A stretch of 64,000 bases of DNA from JAHZMA01 sp965205905 (GTDB taxonomy: Bacteria > Pseudomonadota > Alphaproteobacteria > JABAAW01 > JAHZMA01). The notes beneath the pieces were generated by a model. That model was not told where the DNA came from. It ran no database searches and saw nothing but the letters and a program-made list of their open reading frames with translations. The DNA is taken from contig CBDBHZ010000012.1 of the NCBI GenBank assembly GCA_965205905.1, positions 310,001-374,000 on the forward strand, written 5' to 3'. Positions within the stretch are counted from its first letter, which is position 1, and each line of letters opens with the position of its first letter. A program made the translations under genes and the position numbers. Below are positions 52,446 through 61,133 of this stretch, in pieces.

Positions 52446-52931
52446 ATGACAGCGCAACACCATATTGCCAAAAATATTGCCCGCAATATCGCTATTGCTT
52501 GCGACCATGCGGGCTTTGCCTTAAAGCAACATTTATGTAAGCATCTTAAAACGCATCAATCATGCGCTAACCTTACTGATTTTGGCACTGATAGTGAGCA
52601 ATCGGTTGATTATCCTGATATTGCCCACCGATTATGCGAAACCATAACAAAGGCTGATGCTGATATGGGTATCCTGATTTGTGGCAGTGGCACGGGCATG
52701 GTGATCACCGCCAATCGTTACCCTCATATTCGTGCGGCTTTATGCTATAATACCGAGATTGCCCGCCTTGCGCGCCTGCATAATAACGCCAATATCATTG
52801 TGCTTGGTGCGCGTTTTACCACTGAGGCTGAGGCTTGTGAGATGCTAGATGTGTTCTTAACAACCGATTTTGAAGGTGGCAGGCACGAACAGCGCATTAA
52901 TAAAATTACTAAAACAAACCCCCTTATTTAA
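52446..52931 (+). CDS. rpiB: Ribose-5-phosphate isomerase B
   Basis: Interconverts ribose 5-phosphate and ribulose 5-phosphate; 161 residues. It shows IAIACDHAGFALKQ, VDYPDIAHRL and ILICGSGTGMVITANRYPHIRAAL with the catalytic Cys. ATG at 52446 (GTG at 52443 is an alternative), just after the merR stop. It heads the rpiB-glyA-nrdR-rib-nusB-thiL run. Confidence 0.93.
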   Translation: MTAQHHIAKNIARNIAIACDHAGFALKQHLCKHLKTHQSCANLTDFGTDSEQSVDYPDIAHRLCETITKADADMGILICGSGTGMVITANRYPHIRAALCYNTEIARLARLHNNANIIVLGARFTTEAEACEMLDVFLTTDFEGGRHEQRINKITKTNPLI

Positions 52932-52946
52932 TAGAAAGAAACAATC

Positions 52947-54239
52947 ATGACAAATTACGGCTTTACTGATTTATTCACCGCCCCCCTACAACAAAGCGAT
53001 ACAGATGTGTTCGCGGCGATTACCCACGAATATAATCGTCAGCGCGATGGTATCGAACTGATTGCCTCAGAAAATATCGTCAGCCGTGCCGTGTTGCAAG
53101 CAACGGGGTCGGTGCTTACCAATAAATATGCGGAAGGCTATCCGGGCAGACGCTATTATGGCGGTTGCGAACATGTGGATACTGTGGAAGATATTGCCCG
53201 TACCCGTGCGAAAAAGCTGTTTAATTGCAAATTTGCCAATGTGCAGCCGCATTCGGGCGCGCAAGCCAATCAAGAGACTTTTATGGCGGTGATGCAACCG
53301 GGCGATTGCTTTATGGCAATGTCGTTAGAAGAAGGCGGGCATTTATCGCATGGCGCATCGGTTAATCTTTCTGGCAAATGGTTTAAGCCCGTGCATTACG
53401 GCATCACCAAAGATACCCAAACCATTGATTACGACCAAGCGATGCAGGTGGCAAAACAACATAAGCCGAAGCTGATTATTGCCGGCGGTTCTGCCTATTC
53501 GCGCATCATTGATTTTTCTAAATTCCGCGCGATTGCTGACGAGGTGGGCGCGTTATTTATGGTTGATATGGCGCATTTTGCAGGATTGGTTGCAGCAGGT
53601 CTGCATCCGAATCCGCTTGAATATGCTGATATTGCCACCACCACCACACATAAAACTTTACGTGCGACACGTGGCGGTATGATTCTCACCAATAATCCCG
53701 ATTTGGCGAAGAAAATTAATTCAGCCGTGTTTCCCGGCACGCAAGGTGGACCACTGATGCATTCGATTGCGGGTAAAGCGGTTGGGCTTGGCGAGGCATT
53801 GCGCCCCGAATTTAAAATCTATAGCCAAGCGGTGCTAGATAACGCGCAAATATTAGCGCAAGAGATGTTAAAAGGTGGCTTTGATTTGGTTTCAGGTGGC
53901 ACGGATACGCATCTGTTATTGGTGGATTTGCGTCAAAAAGGCATTAGCGGTAAAGAAAGTGAGGCGGCACTTGAACGCGCTGCCATTACTTGCAATAAAA
54001 ATTCTGTGCTGAACGACCCATTGCCGCCATTAGAAACATCAGGCATCAGGCTAGGCACACCAGCGGCAACATCGCGCGGGCTTGATGGTGATGATTTCCG
54101 TTTGGTGGGCGAATCAATCGTGAAAGTGCTTGATGCATTAAGTCAGAAAAAAGGCGGTGATGACGCGGTGGAACAAACGGTGAAGCAAGATATTTTGGCA
54201 TTATGCGAAAGACGCCCGATTTACCCAGATGTGTATTAA
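52947..54239 (+). CDS. glyA: Serine hydroxymethyltransferase
   Basis: PLP enzyme of one-carbon metabolism, 430 residues. Canonical segments: GIELIASENIVSRAVL, YAEGYPGRRYYGGCE, the PLP lysine in TTTHKTLRATRGG, and FPGTQGGPLMHSIAGKAV. It starts 15 bp after rpiB. Confidence 0.97.
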   Translation: MTNYGFTDLFTAPLQQSDTDVFAAITHEYNRQRDGIELIASENIVSRAVLQATGSVLTNKYAEGYPGRRYYGGCEHVDTVEDIARTRAKKLFNCKFANVQPHSGAQANQETFMAVMQPGDCFMAMSLEEGGHLSHGASVNLSGKWFKPVHYGITKDTQTIDYDQAMQVAKQHKPKLIIAGGSAYSRIIDFSKFRAIADEVGALFMVDMAHFAGLVAAGLHPNPLEYADIATTTTHKTLRATRGGMILTNNPDLAKKINSAVFPGTQGGPLMHSIAGKAVGLGEALRPEFKIYSQAVLDNAQILAQEMLKGGFDLVSGGTDTHLLLVDLRQKGISGKESEAALERAAITCNKNSVLNDPLPPLETSGIRLGTPAATSRGLDGDDFRLVGESIVKVLDALSQKKGGDDAVEQTVKQDILALCERRPIYPDVY

Positions 54240-54265
54240 CAACATTGAACTTATAGGGGCTTGCA

Positions 54266-54745
54266 ATGCGTTGTCCGTTTTGCGCTGATGATAACACGCA
54301 AGTGCGCGATTCACGCCCTGTGGAAATGGCGGACGCGATTCGCCGTAAGCGTTTTTGTCCAAAATGTGAGGGCAAGTTTCTCACATTCGAACGCGTGCAA
54401 ATCAACCCTATCATTATCATCAAGCGTGATGGGCGCAAACAACCCTATGACCGTTCTAAGCTAATGGCATCGTTACGGTTGGCGTTACGCAAGCGACCAG
54501 TCGATGAAGCAAAATTAGAATTGGCGTTGAGTCATCTCACAAGACGGTTAGAAAATGATTCTGATGAGGTGGATAATGAAGCAAATGCCATCAGCAGTGA
54601 GAAATTAGGCTTGATGGCAATGGAAATGTTACGGCAATTTGATGAGGTCGCCTATGTACGCTTTGCATCGGTCTATCATAATTTTCATCAGGCGAAGAGT
54701 TTTGCAGATTTTATCAGCACAGAAGAGGGTTTTGATGAATCATAA
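54266..54745 (+). CDS. nrdR: Ribonucleotide reductase repressor NrdR
   Basis: Zinc-finger ATP-cone repressor of nrd operons, 159 residues. The zinc ribbon has MRCPFCADDNTQVRDSR and RKRFCPKCEGKFLTFER, and the ATP-cone follows (IIIKRDGRKQPYDRSKLM). The C-terminal YVRFASVYHNF is diagnostic. It overlaps ribD by 11 bp. Confidence 0.97.
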   Translation: MRCPFCADDNTQVRDSRPVEMADAIRRKRFCPKCEGKFLTFERVQINPIIIIKRDGRKQPYDRSKLMASLRLALRKRPVDEAKLELALSHLTRRLENDSDEVDNEANAISSEKLGLMAMEMLRQFDEVAYVRFASVYHNFHQAKSFADFISTEEGFDES

Positions 54746-55859
54746 GAAATTTATGCAAATCGCGCTACAATTAGCACAAAGCGGTAAAGGGCAAACATTC
54801 CCGAATCCATCGGTGGGGGCAGTGTTGGTTAAAAACAATATTATCATTGCATCGGCGCGTACCGCTAATACGGGCAGACCCCATGCCGAGACACTCTGCT
54901 TGCAAAAAGCAGAGCATGACGAGATTGATGAGAGTTGCGTGTTATATATCACATTAGAGCCTTGCGCGCATCGCGGTGAGACACCGCCTTGTGTTGATGC
55001 GATTATCGCGAGCCGTATCAAACATGTGGTGATCGGCGTGCAAGATAGTGATGAACAAACCAGCGGCAAGGGCATTGACGCCTTAAAGCAAGCGGGCATC
55101 AAAGTAGAATATGAAAATTTAGATGCTTCTATAGATGAATTTTACAAGGGGTATCTACGGCAAAGGGCTGGTGAAAAGCCGTTTGTTTCGGTAAAAATTG
55201 CCGCATCATTAGATGGTAAAATCGCGCTTAATAATGGTGATAGCAAATGGATTACGGGCGAGAATGCACGAAAATATGGGCATTTGCTCCGCGCCCATGC
55301 TGATTGTGTGCTAACGGGCGCAGGCACGGTTTTAGCCGATAATCCGCGCCTAAATATCAGGCTTGATGGTTTTGATACCTATCAGACTATGCGGGTTGTG
55401 CTAACAGGTGCAAGGGCTTTGCCTGATACTGCCGATATTTTTAATGTGGATGATGGTGATGTGATGATTGTGGCTGATAAAGATTCCGAGCATTTTGAGG
55501 GTTATCAACGCATGGCAACATTATCACCGCAAAAAATGATGGTGTTAGATGTGAGCGCAGAGAATGGTAAAATTGATTTACCGCTATTATTGCAATATTT
55601 AGGGAAGTTTGGCATTGCTGATATTTTACTAGAGGCAGGGTCAATATTGGTTACCGAATTTTTAACGCAAGATTTGATAGATAGGATTTACTATTTCCAT
55701 AATCAGCAGTTTTTGGGGGCGGATAGTCAAAACGCCATTGCCTCGTTAGGGCTTGAGACATTAGCAGATGCACCCAAATTTCATCTATATGCCGAAAAGC
55801 AGTTTCCTCGTGATGATACGATGGCTGATAAATTGCTGATATTAGATAGGGCGGAATAA
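54735..55859 (+). CDS. ribD: Bifunctional riboflavin deaminase/reductase RibD
   Basis: Second and third steps of riboflavin synthesis; 374 residues. The N-terminal deaminase has PHAETL and the zinc motif LEPCAHRGETPPCVDAI. The C-terminal reductase shows KIAASLDGKIAL, GDSKWITGE and ILLEAGSILV. ATG at 54735 (MNHKKF) is taken rather than the upstream frame inside nrdR. No FMN riboswitch precedes it. Confidence 0.95.
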   Translation: MNHKKFMQIALQLAQSGKGQTFPNPSVGAVLVKNNIIIASARTANTGRPHAETLCLQKAEHDEIDESCVLYITLEPCAHRGETPPCVDAIIASRIKHVVIGVQDSDEQTSGKGIDALKQAGIKVEYENLDASIDEFYKGYLRQRAGEKPFVSVKIAASLDGKIALNNGDSKWITGENARKYGHLLRAHADCVLTGAGTVLADNPRLNIRLDGFDTYQTMRVVLTGARALPDTADIFNVDDGDVMIVADKDSEHFEGYQRMATLSPQKMMVLDVSAENGKIDLPLLLQYLGKFGIADILLEAGSILVTEFLTQDLIDRIYYFHNQQFLGADSQNAIASLGLETLADAPKFHLYAEKQFPRDDTMADKLLILDRAE

Positions 55860-56494
55860 TGTTTTCAGGGATTGTTAAAGATTTAGGCAGAATTGAAAAA
55901 TTCACCATGCCACAGCCAAAAATCGCACAAGATGCCATCATGCAGATAAGCACCAAATTACCGATGGCAAAGCTGATATTAGGCGCATCGGTCGCATGTG
56001 ATGGCGTTTGCTTAACGGTAACAGAATCTAGCACAAAAGACGGCGTTAATTTCTTTACCGTGCAATTATCGCAAGAAAGCCTGAAAGTGATTAAACCCTA
56101 TATAGCAGGTAAAGCAATCAATTTAGAAGCTGCCCTTACCCTTGCCGATGGGCTTGACGGGCATCTGGTTTCGGGGCATGTTGATGGCATCGCCGAATTG
56201 TTAGATGTTCAGCATGATGCAGGCAGTCGGCAAATGGTTTTTACCGCGCCGCAACAATTTTCAGCTTTCATTATGCGTAAAGGTTCGGTATGCTTAAATG
56301 GTGTCTCGCTCACTGTGAATGATGTTAGCGAACCCAATGCTAGCAAGCTAATATTCGGTTGCAATATTATCAGCCATACGGCAAATGTTACCAATTTAGG
56401 CGATTTACAGGTGGGCGATAGTCTGAATATAGAGATTGATTTATTGGCACGTTATATGGAACGTTTTTTAAGCGTGAATAGGAGTAAAATATGA
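55859..56494 (+). CDS. ribE: Riboflavin synthase alpha subunit
   Basis: Dismutates two lumazines to riboflavin; 211 residues with two lumazine-binding repeats. It starts MFSGIVKDLGRI; the repeats show GASVACDGVCLTV and GSVCLNGVSLTVND. The start overlaps the ribD stop by one base (TAATG). Confidence 0.95.
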   Translation: MFSGIVKDLGRIEKFTMPQPKIAQDAIMQISTKLPMAKLILGASVACDGVCLTVTESSTKDGVNFFTVQLSQESLKVIKPYIAGKAINLEAALTLADGLDGHLVSGHVDGIAELLDVQHDAGSRQMVFTAPQQFSAFIMRKGSVCLNGVSLTVNDVSEPNASKLIFGCNIISHTANVTNLGDLQVGDSLNIEIDLLARYMERFLSVNRSKI

Positions 56495-56904
56495 AATTCT
56501 TAATTGTGGAAGCCTGTTTCTATCAGCATATTGCTGATTTATTGCGGAAGGGGGCGACAGAATTTTTAGCAAATGCAGGGCATGAATACGATATTGTGCA
56601 AGTGCCGGGCGCGCTTGAAATCCCTGCCGCGATTGCCATTCAAAATGCACGTTACATTAGCTATGATGGCTATGTTGCGCTTGGCACAGTGATAAGGGGC
56701 GAGACTTCGCATTACGATATTGTGGCAGGCGAATCGGCTGCTGCTTTACAGCAATTAGCGATTCAGCAACAATTATGTATCGGCAATGGCATTCTGACAT
56801 GCGATAATGAAGCCCAAGCATTATATCGTGCTGACCAAAAAAACAAAGGCGCAGATGCAGCACAAGCGGCATTGGTGTTGGCAGAATTGGCATCAGCACA
56901 ATGA
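56491..56904 (+). CDS. ribH: 6,7-dimethyl-8-ribityllumazine synthase
   Basis: Makes the lumazine precursor of riboflavin; 137 residues. VPGALEIPAAI, ALGTVIRGETSHYDIV and GILTCDNEAQAL match the family. It overlaps ribE and nusB by 4 bp each (ATGA). Confidence 0.95.
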   Translation: MKFLIVEACFYQHIADLLRKGATEFLANAGHEYDIVQVPGALEIPAAIAIQNARYISYDGYVALGTVIRGETSHYDIVAGESAAALQQLAIQQQLCIGNGILTCDNEAQALYRADQKNKGADAAQAALVLAELASAQ

Positions 56905-57353
56905 CCGAAACTGACCAAAAAAAGCAGACAAAAGGCGAGCAATTACTCCGCACAAGGCTGGCGGTGGTGCAAACTCTCTATTCCGAACAGCTGAGTGATA
57001 AACCGCATACTCAAAATTACGCATGGCTAGATGAAGAGCAACATTATGCGGTAGATGAGGATTTTTATCAAAAACTATTAAGCGAAGTGCATTATCACGA
57101 TGTAACGATTGTGCCGATGGTGCAAATCGCGCTGGCGAATCGCAAATGGCAGAATATGGATATTACCTATCAATGTTTGTTACGCGCCGCCTGTGCCGAA
57201 TTGATAACGGGCATCAATGATAAGGCACTTGTGATTAGTCTGTATTGCCGTATTTGCGATTCATTTTATGATGATAAGATGGGAAAGTTTACCAATGCGG
57301 TGCTAGAAAATTGCGCGACACAAATTGCGTCACAGATTAGCAAAAATGACTGA
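56901..57353 (+). CDS. nusB: Transcription antitermination factor NusB
   Basis: Antitermination factor at rRNA operons, 150 residues and helical. RLAVVQTLYSEQLS, LLRAACAELITG and CRICDSFYDDKMGKFTNAVL are recognisable but diverged from the E. coli protein. It has a 4-bp overlap with ribH and an 8-bp overlap with thiL, the standard riboflavin-nusB-thiL arrangement. Confidence 0.88.
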   Translation: MTETDQKKQTKGEQLLRTRLAVVQTLYSEQLSDKPHTQNYAWLDEEQHYAVDEDFYQKLLSEVHYHDVTIVPMVQIALANRKWQNMDITYQCLLRAACAELITGINDKALVISLYCRICDSFYDDKMGKFTNAVLENCATQIASQISKND

Positions 57354-58362
57354 AGATGAATTAATCACTGAATTTTTACGCCCGCTTGTGCCAAAAGAAG
57401 CGTTCGACTTACAAGATGATGGTGCCGTGTTACCACCCTTGCCACAAGGCAGGGAATGGGTGATTAGCACCGATTGCATGATGGCAGATGTGCATTTGCC
57501 CCTTGATACCGATTTAGAGATGGTGGCGGAACATTTATTACGCGTTAATTTATCCGATATGGCGGCGATGGCGGCAATTCCACGCTATATATTGGTGCAG
57601 TTGGGACTATCTAAACAACAGGTAAAACAGGGGTTTCAGCAATTTTCGAAGGGCTTAAAACTCACCATGCAAAATTATAGGCTGGAGTTATTAGGCGGTG
57701 ATACCATTTCGTTACCACCCTTGATGAATGAAAAAGCATGGATGGCAGGCGCGACCATTATCGGGGAGCGTGATGTTAATAAACGGGTGTTGCGAATGGC
57801 TTCAAAAGCGGGCGATATTTTGGCGGTAACGGGCACTTTAGGCGATGCGGTGTTGGGCTTGAAAATCTTGCAAAATAATCAAATCTCATCCGAATTTCAG
57901 CAACAATATCCGCAACATCACGATGCGTTATTGCAAGCCTATTATCGCCCAACGCCACAGATTGAAGCAGGCTTGCTGATGGGCAAATATGTCAATGCGC
58001 TGATGGATATATCAGATGGGGTGTTTCAAGATGCAGGGCGCATGTTACGGGCAAGCAGGCAGACACAGGATAATTTAGGTTTACGAATTGATGATGCCAA
58101 CCTACCAATCAGTGACGCGGCGAGAGTTTTCCTAGAATTTTTCCCAGAATATAGTGAAGATTTCCGCAATGTTTGGCTTGGGGGCGGTGGTGATTATCAG
58201 CTATTATGCGCCGTGCCAGAAGCAAATTTTGAACGATTACAGCAAGCATTACAAAAATTACAAAAGCCCGTTGCCTTATCCGTTATCGGCGAGTTTAATG
58301 ATTCTGGTGATTCGTTTTTCGAACGTGAGGATTTACCCAAAAGCTGGGACCATTTCGCTTAA
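57346..58362 (+). CDS. thiL: Thiamine-monophosphate kinase
   Basis: Final step of thiamine pyrophosphate synthesis; 338 residues. DDGAVLPP, VISTDCMMADVHLPLDTD, NLSDMAAMAAIPRY and GGGDYQLL are typical. ATG at 57346; the frame extends upstream inside nusB. It ends 2 bp before the end of a convergent gene. No TPP riboswitch is visible. Confidence 0.94.
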   Translation: MTEDELITEFLRPLVPKEAFDLQDDGAVLPPLPQGREWVISTDCMMADVHLPLDTDLEMVAEHLLRVNLSDMAAMAAIPRYILVQLGLSKQQVKQGFQQFSKGLKLTMQNYRLELLGGDTISLPPLMNEKAWMAGATIIGERDVNKRVLRMASKAGDILAVTGTLGDAVLGLKILQNNQISSEFQQQYPQHHDALLQAYYRPTPQIEAGLLMGKYVNALMDISDGVFQDAGRMLRASRQTQDNLGLRIDDANLPISDAARVFLEFFPEYSEDFRNVWLGGGGDYQLLCAVPEANFERLQQALQKLQKPVALSVIGEFNDSGDSFFEREDLPKSWDHFA

Positions 58363-58364
58363 TA

Positions 58365-58742
58365 TCACTTCTTGCCATGCTCATCTTCGTAATCTTCCAA
58401 TAAAGACCGATAGCGCGAGGTGAGTAGTTTCAGCAAAGAAATCACAAAAGCATCACTTTCATTGAGTTTTTCATCTAGCAAATTGCGATTCATCAGCTGG
58501 CAAGTGGTTTCGGTGGTGGCAATCGCGTAAATATGATGCGGTTCGTCATCAATCAGCACCATTTCGCCCACCGCTTGATTCGGTCCAATATAGGACACAT
58601 GGCGGTAACGCCCGGTTTTATCGCTGATAAATACTTCCGCCTCGCCCGTTAGAATCATATAAGCATCGCCTGTATGGGTGCCTTGCTTGATGATATAATC
58701 GCCCTTGCGAAATAATATCGGTTTATCTTTTACGTTTGCCAT
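58365..58742 (-). CDS. Single-domain cyclic-nucleotide-binding protein
   Basis: A 125-residue stand-alone cNMP-binding (Crp-type) beta-barrel: LFRKGDYIIKQGTHTGDAYMI and VGEMVLIDDEPHHIYAIATT. The phosphate-binding cassette lacks the usual Arg pattern, so ligand binding is doubtful. No HTH or enzyme domain follows, only helical residues to the end. It is the last gene of the minus-strand ispD-ispF-pgpA-pncC run, 10 bp after pncC. Confidence 0.8.
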   Translation of the reverse strand: MANVKDKPILFRKGDYIIKQGTHTGDAYMILTGEAEVFISDKTGRYRHVSYIGPNQAVGEMVLIDDEPHHIYAIATTETTCQLMNRNLLDEKLNESDAFVISLLKLLTSRYRSLLEDYEDEHGKK

Positions 58743-58752
58743 GATTTTTATC

Positions 58753-59310
58753 TTATAAGTCGCGCAAATATTGTTCTAAATATTTTGAGGCATGCTCCAA
58801 TGCCATTTGCACAGTCTGATAGCGTATATCGGCACGGTTGCCCTGAAAATGATGCGGGTGAATCATGGTTTGCTCACCATCATAAAGCGCGATAAACACC
58901 AAACCAGTTTCTTTATCAGTATCATTCGCTTCCATTTGCGTTAAGGAATCACCCGCAATGCCCGTGATGGCAATCGCTAACAATCTTTTATGCTGATGGG
59001 TTTCAGGCAGATTGCTTTTCGCCTGTTGCCATGCACCTATCGCCATCTGTGCCGCACATTTTTCCGATACCGCACCATCATCATTCAAAATCTGCTCACT
59101 CACCCCTAAATATAAAATCTTAGCGTTATTATGATAGGTAACAAAGCCTTGCATAAAAATATCAGATGCGCCCGGTATTTCGGTAAGGCAAGCCGATAGT
59201 AAACCACCCGTGCAGGATTCTGCAGTGGTGATGATAAAATTGCGCGCCTTTGCTTGCTGTAATAGCTCACGGCTAAATTGACGCATATGTGTAATATTGT
59301 TAAGTGGCAT
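58753..59310 (-). CDS. pncC: Nicotinamide-nucleotide amidohydrolase (CinA C-terminal domain)
   Basis: Stand-alone CinA C-terminal domain, 185 residues, expected to deamidate NMN in NAD recycling. TTAESCTGGLLSACLTEIPGAS, QGFVTYHNNAK and AITGIAGDS are diagnostic. ATG at 59310 has GGGGAG just upstream, although the spacing is short. It overlaps pgpA by 11 bp. The N-terminal competence domain is absent, as usual for this class. Confidence 0.9.
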   Translation of the reverse strand: MPLNNITHMRQFSRELLQQAKARNFIITTAESCTGGLLSACLTEIPGASDIFMQGFVTYHNNAKILYLGVSEQILNDDGAVSEKCAAQMAIGAWQQAKSNLPETHQHKRLLAIAITGIAGDSLTQMEANDTDKETGLVFIALYDGEQTMIHPHHFQGNRADIRYQTVQMALEHASKYLEQYLRDL

Positions 59311-59806
59311 TAACTCCCCACACCATAAATTGCCATACGATAATTTTGAGGGCTATTATACTATAAATTGCTGCTAAAATGTCATCAAACATCACGCCAA
59401 ACGCATTTTTTAGCTTTTTATCAGCATAACCAATCGGCGGTGGCTTGGTAATATCAAAAATCCTGAATAAAATAAACGCCAAACATGCAAAAATCGGCAG
59501 ACTTAATTCGGGAAACATATTGCGACAACCGAAAATCAACATAATTGCCACAGCTTCATCAATCACGATTTTACCATTATCGATAATGCCAGTTATCTCG
59601 CCATAATATTTGGTAGCAGGCAGACCGATGATAAATAAGATAACTGCCACATGAATCAGCATGATAGGCGATATAAACATCAGCAATAGAAGCGATACAA
59701 TAACGCCCGCCAAACTGCCCCATGTGCCGGGAGCCGGGCGGATTAAGCCACTATAAAAAAATGTGGCAATCAGCACGAAACAATGATGCTTTAATTTTTC
59801 GGTCAT
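59300..59806 (-). CDS. pgpA: Phosphatidylglycerophosphatase A
   Basis: Inner-membrane phosphatase for phosphatidylglycerol synthesis, 168 residues. The catalytic start FYSGLIRPAPGTWGSL, the middle KIVIDEAVAIM and the end FDITKPPPIGYADKKLKNAFG are diagnostic. The ATG at 59806 overlaps the ispF stop (ATGA); the longer frame upstream lies inside ispF. Confidence 0.95.
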   Translation of the reverse strand: MTEKLKHHCFVLIATFFYSGLIRPAPGTWGSLAGVIVSLLLLMFISPIMLIHVAVILFIIGLPATKYYGEITGIIDNGKIVIDEAVAIMLIFGCRNMFPELSLPIFACLAFILFRIFDITKPPPIGYADKKLKNAFGVMFDDILAAIYSIIALKIIVWQFMVWGVNAT

Positions 59807-60300
59807 GTTGGTATCCTTATTGTTACATGGGCGAGTGCCGCCATGCCTTCTTCGCGTCCCGTAAAGCCCAATTTTTCGGTGGTGGTTGCTTTTAGGCTGA
59901 TGCGCGTTTCGGGCAGTGATAAATAGCGCGCCAGATTCTGCTTTAATTTTGGATATATCGGGCGCAATTTTGGCTTCTCGCAAATCAGAGTAACATCGCA
60001 AAAAGTGAGCGTGGCACGATGTTGTTTCAGCAAATCAAGCGCATGGTCAAGAAAAATTTTAGAATCGGCATTGCGCCATTGTTCATCGCTGGGCGGAAAA
60101 TGCAAGCCAATATCACCTTGTGCAACCGATGCCAATAAGGCATCAGTGATGGCATGTAAGGCAACATCAGCATCGGAATGCCCTTTTAAGCTACGGTTAA
60201 AATCAAAGGTTACACCGCACAAAGTGATGCTCTCACCATCGCAAAATTGATGCACATCAAAGCCAGTCGCGCTCCTATATTCGGGGAGATTATCACTCAC
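59803..60300 (-). CDS. ispF: 2-C-methyl-D-erythritol 2,4-cyclodiphosphate synthase
   Basis: MEP-pathway enzyme, 165 residues. Start TGFDVHQFCDG with metal ligands, LKGHSDADVALHAITDALL, and the end KATTTEKLGFTGREEGMAA. GTG start shares one base with the ispD stop (TAGTG). In many Alphaproteobacteria it is fused to IspD; here the two frames are adjacent but separate. Confidence 0.95.
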   Translation of the reverse strand: MSDNLPEYRSATGFDVHQFCDGESITLCGVTFDFNRSLKGHSDADVALHAITDALLASVAQGDIGLHFPPSDEQWRNADSKIFLDHALDLLKQHRATLTFCDVTLICEKPKLRPIYPKLKQNLARYLSLPETRISLKATTTEKLGFTGREEGMAALAHVTIRIPT

Positions 60301-61007
60301 TATATTTGTTCCTTTATTGGTAAATCTTGCGGATAGGTAATCTTAATATTGCTTGCTTCGCCTTGAATGGCAATGATTTTTTTATCTGCCTGCTCAAAAA
60401 GCGCAGAATCATCAGTGAAATCTTGCTTGATATATTGCTGATGCAACTGATGCAAAATCTGAAACGGAAAAATCTGTGGCGTTTGAATATTCAGTAATTG
60501 GTGGCGAGGCAGGGTGCTAATCGTGCCATCATCAGCAACATGTTTGACGGTATCGCGTGGCTGTATCCCTGCGATAATTGCCGCATCTGGGGCGGCTTTG
60601 CTCTGCGTGATAAGGCGATTCAACAAATCTGGCGTAACAAATGGACGGGCGGCATCGTGAATCAGCACATGGGTTATTTTTTGTTTTTTCTGGGCTGACG
60701 GGCAATGCTGGCTGATATGGTCAAGCCCCGCTCTCACCGAATCTTGCCTGCGCTTGCCACCATCACAAATGTTGATTGTCATATTATCCTGCTTTATGTC
60801 AGGCATCAAATGCCGATGATGAGGGTTTACCACAATCACGAAATCATTCAGCAAAGGTGCTTGCGCCAATGCTGATAGGGTGCAAGCCAGTATCGACTTG
60901 GTATCGCTGTTATCGCTGGTGAGGGGCAAAAAAGCTTTGGGAGTGGTGTTTTGCATTCTGGTGCCACTGCCTGCGGCAACAATGATGCTGATAAGTGAAT
61001 AATTCAT
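60300..61007 (-). CDS. ispD: 2-C-methyl-D-erythritol 4-phosphate cytidylyltransferase
   Basis: Activates MEP with CTP; 235 residues. The nucleotide loop is IIVAAGSGTRMQ, with VLIHDAARPFVTPDLL and GIQPRDTVKHV later. It overlaps ispF by one base. It diverges from the NtrX-like regulator. Confidence 0.94.
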   Translation of the reverse strand: MNYSLISIIVAAGSGTRMQNTTPKAFLPLTSDNSDTKSILACTLSALAQAPLLNDFVIVVNPHHRHLMPDIKQDNMTINICDGGKRRQDSVRAGLDHISQHCPSAQKKQKITHVLIHDAARPFVTPDLLNRLITQSKAAPDAAIIAGIQPRDTVKHVADDGTISTLPRHQLLNIQTPQIFPFQILHQLHQQYIKQDFTDDSALFEQADKKIIAIQGEASNIKITYPQDLPIKEQI

Positions 61008-61133
61008 GCTACGATTATAGCTTACTTATTGGTAAACCACAATTATTGTGTCACAATTACTGTGGTCAAAATGTTACAGTGCTTGTTTGTTTTACCAAAA
61101 AAAATTATAAAGATAGCTTATGAAAGGGCGATA

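Noticed and set aside
54600..57400. FMN or TPP riboswitches before ribD and thiL
   Set aside because: These genes overlap their upstream neighbours, leaving no leader.
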